A DNA stretch of 64,000 nt, taken from positions 2,418,001 to 2,482,000 of the forward strand of contig NZ_CP058559.1 of NCBI RefSeq assembly GCF_014467015.1. The letters run 5' to 3'. The number at the start of each line of letters is the position of its first letter. The first letter of the stretch is position 1. Origin of the DNA: Alkalicella caledoniensis (lineage in GTDB: Bacteria; Bacillota; Proteinivoracia; Proteinivoracales; Proteinivoracaceae). The notes beneath the pieces were generated by a model. That model ran no database searches. It saw nothing but the letters and a program-made list of their open reading frames with translations, and was not told the origin of the DNA. Shown one piece after another: positions 52,895 to 60,859 of this stretch. The position numbers and the translations under genes are program-made.

Positions 52895-53980
52895 ATGAAA
52901 GTTACTTTGAAAAACATAGGTAAGAAATATGAAGGACGGGAAGAGTTTACCTTAAAAGACATAAATCTTGAAATAGAAGAAAAAGATTTTTGTGTTATCT
53001 TAGGTCCATCTGGTTGTGGGAAAACAACACTACTGAGGATGATTGCTGGACTGAACTCCATAACAGAGGGTGACCTGTTATTTAACAATAAAAGAATGAA
53101 CAAAGTAGCACCAAAGGATAGGGATATCGCTATGGTATTTCAATCCTATGCACTCTACCCACACATGACAGTTTATGAGAACATGGCATTTTCCCTCACC
53201 ATGAGAAAAGAACGTAAAAAACTTATAGATGAGCGAGTTCGTGAGGCTGCCAAAGTACTTCAGATTGAAGACTATCTATACTCCAAACCATCTGATATAT
53301 CCGGTGGGCAGCGCCAAAGAGTAGCTCTAGGCCGTGCCATGGTAAGGAATCCAAAGGTATTCCTAATGGATGAGCCCCTATCCAACCTAGATGCTAAGCT
53401 TAGAGAGCACATGCGAGTGGAGCTTGTTAGACTGCATAAGCAGTTAGGTACCACAAGTATCTATGTTACCCATGATCAAACGGAAGCCATGACCATGGCA
53501 AGTAAAATAGTACTTATGAATGAAGGTAAGATTCAACAAGCCGGAAGACCCGATGAATTTTACAATAAACCTGCTAATATATTTGTAGCTAAATTTATTG
53601 GTTCACCTACAATGAATATCCTTAAAGGTACCATGGAAGATGGGAAATTTGTATCGAAGAATAAACTTATGGTAATAACACCATCTGAAGAAGATAGTAT
53701 TAAACTTAAATCCTATGAAGGACGTAATGTATCAGTGGGCATAAGGCCTGAAAGATTCGAAAGTGGTGGAGAGTTCGGTGACACCTTTAAGGCATTAGTT
53801 GAAGTTGTTGAGATGCTTGGAAAAGAAAAAATTCTATATGCCAAGATGGCAGATGGCCATGAACTAGTTATTTCTACACCAGGGCACTACAAATATAACG
53901 AGGGTGAGACACACTCCTTTGGTTTTGATATTGAAGCAATCCACTTTTTTGATACAGAAAGTGGAGAACGTATAAATTAG
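52895..53980 (+). CDS. malK: Sugar ABC transporter ATPase (MalK/MsmX/UgpC type)
   Basis: The 361-residue protein has Walker A GPSGCGKTTLL, Q-loop MVFQSYALYPHMTVYENMAF, signature ISGGQRQRVALGRAM, Walker B VFLMDEPLSNLDAKLR and switch His in YVTHDQTEAM. A C-terminal TOBE/regulatory domain (about 240-361; VSVGIRPERFE) follows. It drives the malFG permease. Some related ATPases serve several sugar transporters, but here it is within the operon. GAGGAGGG precedes the ATG. Confidence 0.94.
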   Translation: MKVTLKNIGKKYEGREEFTLKDINLEIEEKDFCVILGPSGCGKTTLLRMIAGLNSITEGDLLFNNKRMNKVAPKDRDIAMVFQSYALYPHMTVYENMAFSLTMRKERKKLIDERVREAAKVLQIEDYLYSKPSDISGGQRQRVALGRAMVRNPKVFLMDEPLSNLDAKLREHMRVELVRLHKQLGTTSIYVTHDQTEAMTMASKIVLMNEGKIQQAGRPDEFYNKPANIFVAKFIGSPTMNILKGTMEDGKFVSKNKLMVITPSEEDSIKLKSYEGRNVSVGIRPERFESGGEFGDTFKALVEVVEMLGKEKILYAKMADGHELVISTPGHYKYNEGETHSFGFDIEAIHFFDTESGERIN

Positions 53981-54070
53981 TCAAGGATGTAACTAAAAAA
54001 TTACTATATATTTAGTAAGAAATAATCTATAATATAAGAATATACGTATTAACATAAGGAAGTGGAGAAT

Positions 54071-55099
54071 TTGAAAACAAGTGGAGCAGTCACAATTAAA
54101 GATGTTGCAAAAATGGCTGGCGTATCTCCCTCGACAGTTTCTAGGGTTATATCTAGGAATCCTAAAATCACCCCTGAAACCAGTGAAAAAGTGCTAAAAT
54201 GCATGAAAGAACTTGGATATTACCCAAACGCCATTGCTAGGTCTTTGGCAAGCAAAAAGTCAGGGACTATTGGCGTAATTATGCCTACAACCTCTGAAGA
54301 TGTATTACTGAATCCTTTTTTTCCAGAAGCATTGAGGGGTATTGCAAAGGCTGCATCTAAGGCAGGCTATGATCTATTACTTTCCACAAATGCGGAAAAG
54401 GGAGAAGAATTAAAGGTAATAAAAAATTTCATAAGAGGTTCGAAGGTCGATGGAATAATTCTAATGTCCAGTAAAGTAAATGATGAATGTATTGAGTTTC
54501 TAACATCATTGGACTTTCCATTCTCCCTTATAGGGTCACCCCACTGTTTTAGTGATAAAATAAACCATGTGGACAACGATAACTACATGGCAGCATATGA
54601 ACTTACCCGTCACCTCAGCATGACTGGTAGAAGGAAAAAGATAGCCATGATTGCCGGAGACGAAAAACTCACTGTGACTCAAAAAAGGATAGAGGGCTAT
54701 AAAAAAGCTCTAGAAGAAAGTAATATACCCTTTAAACACGAACTGTTATTTATGGGAAGCTTTGATGAGAAAACAGGATATAAATACGGTAGCATAATAG
54801 CTGACCTAGACCCAAGACCCGATGCAGTGATTGTCACTGATGACGTGGTAGCATTTGCAGCTGTAAGGTTATTTGAGAGTTTGGATGTAAAGATACCTGA
54901 AGATATAGCTGTGGCAAGTTTCAACAACAGCATCTTATCAAGATACTCAAATACTCCCATAACTTCAGTGGATGTAAATGCAGCAAAGCTAGGGAAAGAA
55001 TCCATGAAGCTACTAGTAGAAGCCATGGAAAGTGGAGTAAGGGGTAGTAAAGTAATTACGCCCTATACTCTTCATAAGAGAAAATCCACCGAAGGGTAG
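54071..55099 (+). CDS. malR: LacI family regulator, probable maltodextrin repressor
   Basis: The N-terminal HTH (TIKDVAKMAGVSPSTVSRVISRNPKITPETSEKV, in part) and the periplasmic-binding-like core (GTIGVIMPTT, DGIILMSSKV, GYKKALEESNIPF, PDAVIVTDDVVAFAAV, VASFNNSILSRYS) define the family. Its palindromic sites are presumably the GCAA-N4-TTGC operators before the GH31 and malE genes. The start is uncertain: TTG at 54071 has AAGGA at a good distance, while GTG at 54062 has it almost adjacent. It is the last gene of the operon, 342 aa. Confidence 0.92.
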   Translation: MKTSGAVTIKDVAKMAGVSPSTVSRVISRNPKITPETSEKVLKCMKELGYYPNAIARSLASKKSGTIGVIMPTTSEDVLLNPFFPEALRGIAKAASKAGYDLLLSTNAEKGEELKVIKNFIRGSKVDGIILMSSKVNDECIEFLTSLDFPFSLIGSPHCFSDKINHVDNDNYMAAYELTRHLSMTGRRKKIAMIAGDEKLTVTQKRIEGYKKALEESNIPFKHELLFMGSFDEKTGYKYGSIIADLDPRPDAVIVTDDVVAFAAVRLFESLDVKIPEDIAVASFNNSILSRYSNTPITSVDVNAAKLGKESMKLLVEAMESGVRGSKVITPYTLHKRKSTEG

Positions 55100-55103
55100 G
55101 CTG

Positions 55104-55212
55104 TTGAAAAGCATCCATCTTCTTGGTTGCTTCAAAACCCCAGAATCGTCACGTATAAAACATACGCTCCGAGTCTGGGGTTTCTTGCGCCTCAAAGATG
55201 AATGCTTTTGAA
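55104..55212. repeat. Long imperfect palindrome (about 109 bp) after the lacI-type gene
   Basis: Arms of about 52 bp (GAAAAGCAT...CCCCAGA...CGTAT and ATACG...TCTGGGG...ATGCTTTT) surround a five-base loop. It could act as a terminator or be a dispersed palindromic repeat. Confidence 0.6.
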
Positions 55213-55296
55213 TGATCTAGTGGCTGTTAACAAAATATAAAATGAAATTAACAAAATATATTGACTATTACAAAAAAAGTGTTAATATAAATGTAA

Positions 55297-55680
55297 GTTA
55301 AAATTAAAGTCTGGCCTGCAACTGATCCAAGGTATGCTTCAATCTATGTTTATGGTGGTAAACGCTCAACCTTAGAGAGAATGTATAGTGGTCTTAAAGG
55401 TTATGCAGCTGTAGCTAGATTTACTAAACAATCATTTGATGGGTATTACTTGTATCGTGGGGATATAAAGTTAAGAGTTAAACAAGAAGAGACATTTGTT
55501 TATGTACCAACTGGCTTATTAACAAGTAGTAGACAATACAGAACTATGTTTACCCATGAGCTTGGGCATGCATTAGGTTGGAGAGGGCATAGTCCTGTAA
55601 AAGATGATGTAATGCATTCATCTTCTAATAAAGATGTTCTAACAGGAAGAGATAGAGCACATTTAAGACAAATGTACTAA
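55297..55680 (+). pseudogene. 5'-truncated matrixin-like zinc metalloprotease
   Basis: The frame from 55297 encodes KVWPATDPRYASIYVYGG..., then the metzincin zinc site HELGHALGWRGH followed by DVMHSSSN. The frame is closed by stops just upstream (55288 and 55294) and there is no usable start codon or ribosome site before the mature region. Related secreted proteins begin with a signal peptide, which is missing here. An internal ATG at 55381 would give 99 residues. A promoter-like TTGACT lies at 55261. It is probably a remnant, perhaps caused by deletion. Confidence 0.65.
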
Positions 55681-55715
55681 ATAAATGTAAGTAAAAAATA
55701 AAGGGAGGGTAAGCA

Positions 55716-56612
55716 ATGAACCGAAAATTATTTTGGGGCGGTCTAGCATTTGTTTTATTTGCTTGTGTAGTTATTCTTGTGGTTACTAATCTCGGAGATA
55801 GAAATAAAATTAGAGCAATATCCAGTGAGCTTGCGTTAGTAGAAACACACGTTAATACTTCTGTAGAGGGTACTAAACTTTACGAGCCTACAATGGAAAA
55901 CGCATTAAAGCATAGTGAATATATACTAAGTGGGAAAATATCTGGCATTAAGGATGAGATAAAAGAAAGTATATTATACTCATTTACCATTGAGGAAACC
56001 ATAATGGGTGAGATTGCCGAAAGGGAAATAATTATATTTGGCTATGGATCTGAGTTTGAAGTGGGAAGTGAATATATTTTGTTTCTAAATGTGCATAGCT
56101 ATACAGAAAGACCATACGATATCTATGTTTACGATGATCACTTTTTTTTTAAAATCGACAATGGTGAAATTCAGAGATTAATTGATGTCTTCCCTTTCGA
56201 AGAATATATATCCCCGTTCGAAAATGAAAAATACAATAACATAGATAACTTTATAAAACTATTAAAAGATAACACACTAAGTAAAAAAGGGACCAGTGAG
56301 AGGGCAAAGGAAAAAATTGATGATTATGGAACACTATATAACAAATCCCATATAGTAATGGAAATAAAGTTAAGTGGTTTGTACAAAATTGATAAGTATA
56401 TTTCTGAGCCTATATTTACAATTTCAGAAACTTATAAAGGCGATGCAACTGATATATTGTTTTTCTTACCCACTAATTTAGAAATAGGTGAGAACTATCT
56501 AATATTCCTTGAACAAACGGAGGATAGTTTTTATAGCATCACAACAAGACAAAACAGTATATTTAAAGTTGGTACATCAGAGTACAAAGAAGTTTTAAGT
56601 GAAATTAACTAA
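55716..56612 (+). CDS. Unknown membrane-anchored protein with two internal repeats
   Basis: One N-terminal helix (residues 7-24) anchors the 298-residue protein, with the rest probably outside. Two similar segments are seen. The first (about 66-145) has YILSGKISGI, SFTIEETIMGE and VGSEYILFLNV. The second (about 208-290) has HIVMEIKLSGL, IFTISETYKGD and IGENYLIFLEQ. Each probably forms a beta-barrel domain. No catalytic motif is visible. GGGAGGG precedes the ATG. It lies 35 bp after the metalloprotease remnant and may have been its partner or inhibitor; that is speculation. Confidence 0.7.
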   Translation: MNRKLFWGGLAFVLFACVVILVVTNLGDRNKIRAISSELALVETHVNTSVEGTKLYEPTMENALKHSEYILSGKISGIKDEIKESILYSFTIEETIMGEIAEREIIIFGYGSEFEVGSEYILFLNVHSYTERPYDIYVYDDHFFFKIDNGEIQRLIDVFPFEEYISPFENEKYNNIDNFIKLLKDNTLSKKGTSERAKEKIDDYGTLYNKSHIVMEIKLSGLYKIDKYISEPIFTISETYKGDATDILFFLPTNLEIGENYLIFLEQTEDSFYSITTRQNSIFKVGTSEYKEVLSEIN

Positions 56613-56697
56613 AACGTACTCCACCACCTTACAATCATAATAGATATTATAAGGAACTGTTTATAAACATTTTTCATCAAATGTTCATTGATTTTAG

Positions 56698-56752
56698 AAG
56701 AGCCCCCAAAACCCTCGCGTATAGGCCATACGCGAGGGTTTTGGGGGCTCTT
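56698..56752. terminator. Very long perfect hairpin (25-bp arms)
   Basis: AAGAGCCCCCAAAACCCTCG and five more bases pair perfectly with the right arm around a five-base loop (AGGCC). TTTT follows. It separates the unknown protein from the convergent MFS gene and can serve both. The rest of the 56613-56945 spacer is empty. Confidence 0.8.
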
Positions 56753-56945
56753 TTAGCTTCTCTTTTCCAATATTCCAACAGACCTCACTTGCAAGAACCA
56801 AAGCGTTCGCCCTTAAAAAAATGAATTGCGATAAAACTGGGAATATTTAACTTATATAGAAGTTGATATGGAAGGGTAAATAATGAGACGAAAAGTACCA
56901 AGCTGAGGAATACTCTTTTTAGGTTCTAATGTTTTTTAATCTTAT

Positions 56946-58262
56946 TTATGCCCCTTGCCCTTGACCTTGGCTGATAAGTTCTAATTCTTCTTCTACCACT
57001 ACTTTGTCTTCTTCAATGACTTGAACAGGTGCTTTAATTCTCAGTGCTATAATAGCTCCTAGTACACTTAGCACACCTGAAACCATGTAACTTACTGTGT
57101 ATGCACCAGTGAAGTCCCTTACCAGTCCTCCTAGAAGAGGTCCTAGCACACCACCAATACCCCAAGCTGTGATTACTAAACCGTAGTTAACACCTAGGTT
57201 TTTCATTCCGAAGAAATCAGCTGTGATAGATGGGAAAAGAGTTAACATACCACCGAAAGTGAATCCGATTACAGCTACACCTGGTATTAGCAATACTGGT
57301 GTGGTGAATAGGGGAAATGTAAAGTAAACAGCAACCTGCATAACAAACATTAAAAATAAGGTTTTAGTTCTTCCTAATTTGTCGGATATAACACCACAGC
57401 CGACTCTACCAACTGCATTAAATACAGCATATAAACCAACTAGAATAAATCCGTTTGTAATACCAGCCTGTTCGCGGCCGATGCTAGATAACTGACCTAT
57501 GGTTAAAAGACCAGCAAAAGTACCAAAACAAAAGATAGTCCAGATAGACTTGAATTGTTTAGTTTTTAGAACTTCTTTCCACTCATAATCTACCTTGATA
57601 TTTGCTTTTGAAACCTTTGCAGTAACATCACCTTTGCTTAGGGTTTCAGGACTTTCATCCTCTGGGATTACGTAATCCTTTGGAGGATTACTAATGAATT
57701 GAGAAAGAATCAAAATAAACAAGCAGAAACTACCACCTAAAAAATAGAAGGTTCTAGCTAACCCTTGGGATTCAATCAGGCTAGTTGTAATTGGAGCAAC
57801 ATAAAGTGGTGCAAGACCAAAACCACTTACTACGATACCAGATATTATTCCACGCTTTTTCTTACTAAACCATTTAACTGCCGCTGGAGTGGGGGCAGCG
57901 TAGCCCATACCCATTGAAGCACCAAAGATTAATCCGAAACAAATAGTTAAAGCGATAACTGCAACAGTAGTGCTCTCATGCATAATAAATAAACCTGAAG
58001 ATATAAGTCCGATACCTGCTAAAACAGCAGAAATAATGATAACTGGTTTTGGCCCTAAACTATCTTGTAGTTTGCCACCTGGAACCATCGAAAAAGCAAA
58101 TAGTGCACAAGCTACCATATAAGGGATTTGACTTTGGGTAGCACTCCACCCTAGATTTTCAATTAGTGCTGAAGATATAACTCCCCAAGCGTATAAAGTA
58201 CCTAGCATTAAGTTTACACCAATACCAGCTGCAACAACGATCCATCCACGTTTAGTTGACAT
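56946..58262 (-). CDS. MFS transporter, OFA (oxalate/formate antiporter) family
   Basis: The 438-residue protein has twelve membrane helices. It starts with RGWIVVAAGIGVNLMLGTLYAWGVIS, a signature of the OFA family. Other family blocks are GPKPVIIISAVLAGIG, GFGLAPLYVAPI and DKLGRTKTLFL. Members exchange oxalate/formate or carry other monocarboxylates; the substrate is not known here. The central loop (about 200-225) is charged. A GGAGGATT site precedes the ATG on the minus strand. Confidence 0.9.
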   Translation of the reverse strand: MSTKRGWIVVAAGIGVNLMLGTLYAWGVISSALIENLGWSATQSQIPYMVACALFAFSMVPGGKLQDSLGPKPVIIISAVLAGIGLISSGLFIMHESTTVAVIALTICFGLIFGASMGMGYAAPTPAAVKWFSKKKRGIISGIVVSGFGLAPLYVAPITTSLIESQGLARTFYFLGGSFCLFILILSQFISNPPKDYVIPEDESPETLSKGDVTAKVSKANIKVDYEWKEVLKTKQFKSIWTIFCFGTFAGLLTIGQLSSIGREQAGITNGFILVGLYAVFNAVGRVGCGVISDKLGRTKTLFLMFVMQVAVYFTFPLFTTPVLLIPGVAVIGFTFGGMLTLFPSITADFFGMKNLGVNYGLVITAWGIGGVLGPLLGGLVRDFTGAYTVSYMVSGVLSVLGAIIALRIKAPVQVIEEDKVVVEEELELISQGQGQGA

Positions 58263-58504
58263 TTTAAAATAATCCTCCTCTGTTCTAAAAAAGATGTAAT
58301 TTGCTGATAAAAATAGAATACGTAAAGTAGTATAACAGATTTAAGAAAAAAAGAGAACACTTTTTAAGATATTCTAGAGGTAAAACCATACATTCTATAT
58401 ATTCTGATGGTATAAAAAAAACTGTACTACTAATTTGTGGAATATTATAGTAATAACATTTGCTAACTGAAGGAGTATTATTACCGGTGCTTTCAGTTTT
58501 TCTA

Positions 58505-58534
58505 TTGCAAATATACGAACAATCGTTCTATAAT
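58505..58534 (+). promoter_or_regulatory. Promoter with LexA/DinR-like box before the topoisomerase genes
   Basis: TTGCAA (58505-58510), 18 bp, TATAAT (58529-58534). The spacer contains CGAAC-AATC-GTTC (58516-58528), a GAAC-N4-GTTC palindrome of the Gram-positive SOS type. LexA bound there would block the promoter. Confidence 0.55.
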
Positions 58535-58630
58535 AAAATATAGAAAAATGGGGAATTAGCACCAAAATCAACTATGAAGGCAAAATTTGTGTTAATATAG
58601 AATTGTTTATGATAGAAATGAGGGGAAAAG

Positions 58631-60610
58631 ATGAGTATAGAAAATCAACAAAATTATGGAAATGACAGTCTTTCAACCTTAGAAGAAAAAGACAAGGTAA
58701 GGCTGAGACCAGGGGTTATATTTGGTAGTGACGGGATAGAAGGATGTCGCCATACCCTTGTGGAAATTGTAGCAAATGCTAGGGACGAGGCCCAAGAAGG
58801 ATTTGGAGATCTTATCGAAGTATTCCGCTATAAAGACAAGTCAATGGAAGTAAGGGATAGAGGTAGGGGAATACCCCTTGAATACAATACAAAAGAACAA
58901 AAATATAACTGGGAAATAGTATTCACTATCCTGTATGGTGGTGGTAAGTACAACAATAACTCAGGGAGTAATTATCAATATAGTATAGGTCTTAACGGAC
59001 TTGGTACTGCAGCAACCCAGTTTGCTTCAGAGTATATGGATGTGGAAGTTTACCGAGATGGACATAAATACACCCTCCACTTTGAAAAGGGAGATAACAT
59101 AGGTGGTCTAAACAAGGAAAAATATGATTATGAACACACTGGTTCTATTATCAAATGGAAGCCAGATTTAGACGTGTTTAATGACATAGATATCCCACTG
59201 AGCTTTTATCAAGAGACTTTAAAAAGGCAAGCAATCGTAAACAAAGGAATAACTTTCAAGCTATATGATGAAGAGACAGATGAAACCTTTGTATATTCTT
59301 ATGAAAATGGAATAATCGACTATGTCAAAGAAATAAATGGAGACAGTGGAATCACTGAACCTCAGTACTTTGAATTTGAAACAAGGGGTAGAGATCGAGA
59401 AGATAAAGAAGAGTATAAGCTTAAAATAGAGGTGGCTTTTGTATTTAACAATGAGAATACCATGCTAGAATACTATCATAACTCTTCTTATTTAGAATAC
59501 GGCGGTTCACCGGATAAAGCTGTTGATAGCGGATTTTCGTCCCAGATACATAGCTTTCTAAAGGATAGGAACAAGTATAATAAAAATGAAAAAAGGGCTA
59601 CATTCACGGATATAAAAGATAGTTTAATACTTGTAACCAATACCTTCTCTACTGTGACAAGTTATGAAAATCAGACAAAGAAGGCAATTACTAACAAATT
59701 TATACAAGAAGCCATGACAAACTTCCTAAAAGAAAAGCTAGAGATATATTTCATAGAAAACAAGTTGGACCTAGAAAGAATCATGGATCAGGTTCTAATA
59801 AATAAGCGTAGTAGAGAAAAGGCAGAGCTGACCCGTATAGATGTGAAGAAAAAGCTAAGTAAGGGAATGGATAACTTTGCTAACAAGGTGAAGAAATTCG
59901 TTGACTGCCGTACAAAGGATAAAGATAAAAGGGAATTATTTATAGTTGAAGGGGATTCTGCTTTAGGATCAACAAAAATGGGCAGAGATGCAGAGTTTCA
60001 AGCTATAATTCCTGTTCGCGGAAAAATATTAAATTGTTTAAAATCTGATTATGATAAGATATTTAAAAACGATATCATTATAGATTTATTAAAGGTGCTT
60101 GGTTGTGGAGTAGAAATCAAAAGTAAACATAAGGATCTAAATACCTTTGACATCGAAAAACTAAACTGGAATAAAGTTATTATATGTACCGACGCCGATG
60201 TGGACGGATTTCAGATAAGGACCCTTATTTTGACCATGTTATACGTACTTACACCCACACTAATAGAACAAGGTTATGTATATATCGCTGAATCCCCTCT
60301 TTATGAAATAACCGATAGCAAAGACAATGTATATTTTGCCTACTCTGAAAATGAGAAAAGCAAAGTTATAAAGAAAATAAAAAGTAACTATAAGCTACAA
60401 AGATCTAAGGGACTTGGGGAAAATGAACCCGATATGATGTGGCAAACAACCATGAATCCAGAAACAAGAAGGCTGATTCAAGTAACCCCATCAGAGGTCC
60501 ACGCAACCCGAGAAGCCTTCGAGCTATTCCTAGGAGACAACCTAGCAGGAAGAAAAGAGTTCATATTCGAACATGGATATAAGTATATAGATGAATCAGA
60601 TGTGGGGTAA
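58631..60610 (+). CDS. parE: Type IIA topoisomerase subunit B (ParE/GyrB-like)
   Basis: The 659-residue protein has the GHKL ATPase domain (LVEIVANARDEAQ with the Mg-binding Asn, VRDRGRGIPLEY, LNGLGTAATQF), the transducer domain, then the TOPRIM domain with FIVEGDSALGSTKMGRD and ICTDADVDGFQIRTL. It works with the subunit A encoded downstream to pass DNA through DNA. Several motifs diverge from housekeeping GyrB (EGDSALG rather than EGDSAGG), so it is a ParE-like Clostridia form. GAGGGG precedes the ATG. Confidence 0.9.
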   Translation: MSIENQQNYGNDSLSTLEEKDKVRLRPGVIFGSDGIEGCRHTLVEIVANARDEAQEGFGDLIEVFRYKDKSMEVRDRGRGIPLEYNTKEQKYNWEIVFTILYGGGKYNNNSGSNYQYSIGLNGLGTAATQFASEYMDVEVYRDGHKYTLHFEKGDNIGGLNKEKYDYEHTGSIIKWKPDLDVFNDIDIPLSFYQETLKRQAIVNKGITFKLYDEETDETFVYSYENGIIDYVKEINGDSGITEPQYFEFETRGRDREDKEEYKLKIEVAFVFNNENTMLEYYHNSSYLEYGGSPDKAVDSGFSSQIHSFLKDRNKYNKNEKRATFTDIKDSLILVTNTFSTVTSYENQTKKAITNKFIQEAMTNFLKEKLEIYFIENKLDLERIMDQVLINKRSREKAELTRIDVKKKLSKGMDNFANKVKKFVDCRTKDKDKRELFIVEGDSALGSTKMGRDAEFQAIIPVRGKILNCLKSDYDKIFKNDIIIDLLKVLGCGVEIKSKHKDLNTFDIEKLNWNKVIICTDADVDGFQIRTLILTMLYVLTPTLIEQGYVYIAESPLYEITDSKDNVYFAYSENEKSKVIKKIKSNYKLQRSKGLGENEPDMMWQTTMNPETRRLIQVTPSEVHATREAFELFLGDNLAGRKEFIFEHGYKYIDESDVG

Positions 60611-60641
60611 AGTCTTTAAAGGAGATAACTATATTTTTTAA

Positions 60642-60669
60642 TTGTAGCCAAGGCTTTAGCTTTGGTGAC
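60642..60669. repeat. REP-like palindrome, copy 1
   Basis: TTGTAGCCAAGGC and GCTTTGGTGAC around TTTA. It recurs almost unchanged at 60681-60709. Confidence 0.65.
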
Positions 60670-60680
60670 TTCTTTTGAAT

Positions 60681-60709
60681 TTGTAGCCAAGGCTTTAGCC
60701 TTGGTGACC
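60681..60709. repeat. REP-like palindrome, copy 2
   Basis: The same unit as 60642-60669, with GCCAAGGC / GCCTTGGT arms forming a perfect stem. Confidence 0.7.
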
Positions 60710-60735
60710 CACACAACAACCAAAAATATTTTAAA

Positions 60736-60770
60736 TTTGTAGGGGGCACCCTTGTGGTGCCCTGACATAC
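60736..60770. repeat. Second REP-like palindrome (GGGGGCACC...GGTGCCC)
   Basis: TTTGTAGGGGGCACC-CTTGT-GGTGCCCTGACA. A close copy lies at 63639-63671, beyond the topoisomerase genes. Confidence 0.65.
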
Positions 60771-60796
60771 AAAAATCGCTTTAGAAGATTTTAAAC

Positions 60797-60831
60797 TAAC
60801 GGCTAACAGCCAACTGCCAACCGCGAACTGT
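60797..60831. repeat. Degenerate heptamer repeat, five units
   Basis: Units TAACGGC, TAACAGC, CAACTGC, CAACCGC and GAACTGT follow each other exactly every seven bases. On the other strand they read GTTNGCN, like the units at 25916-25950. Confidence 0.55.
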
Positions 60832-60859
60832 CAAAAACCACAGGTAAGGAAGTGAGTTA

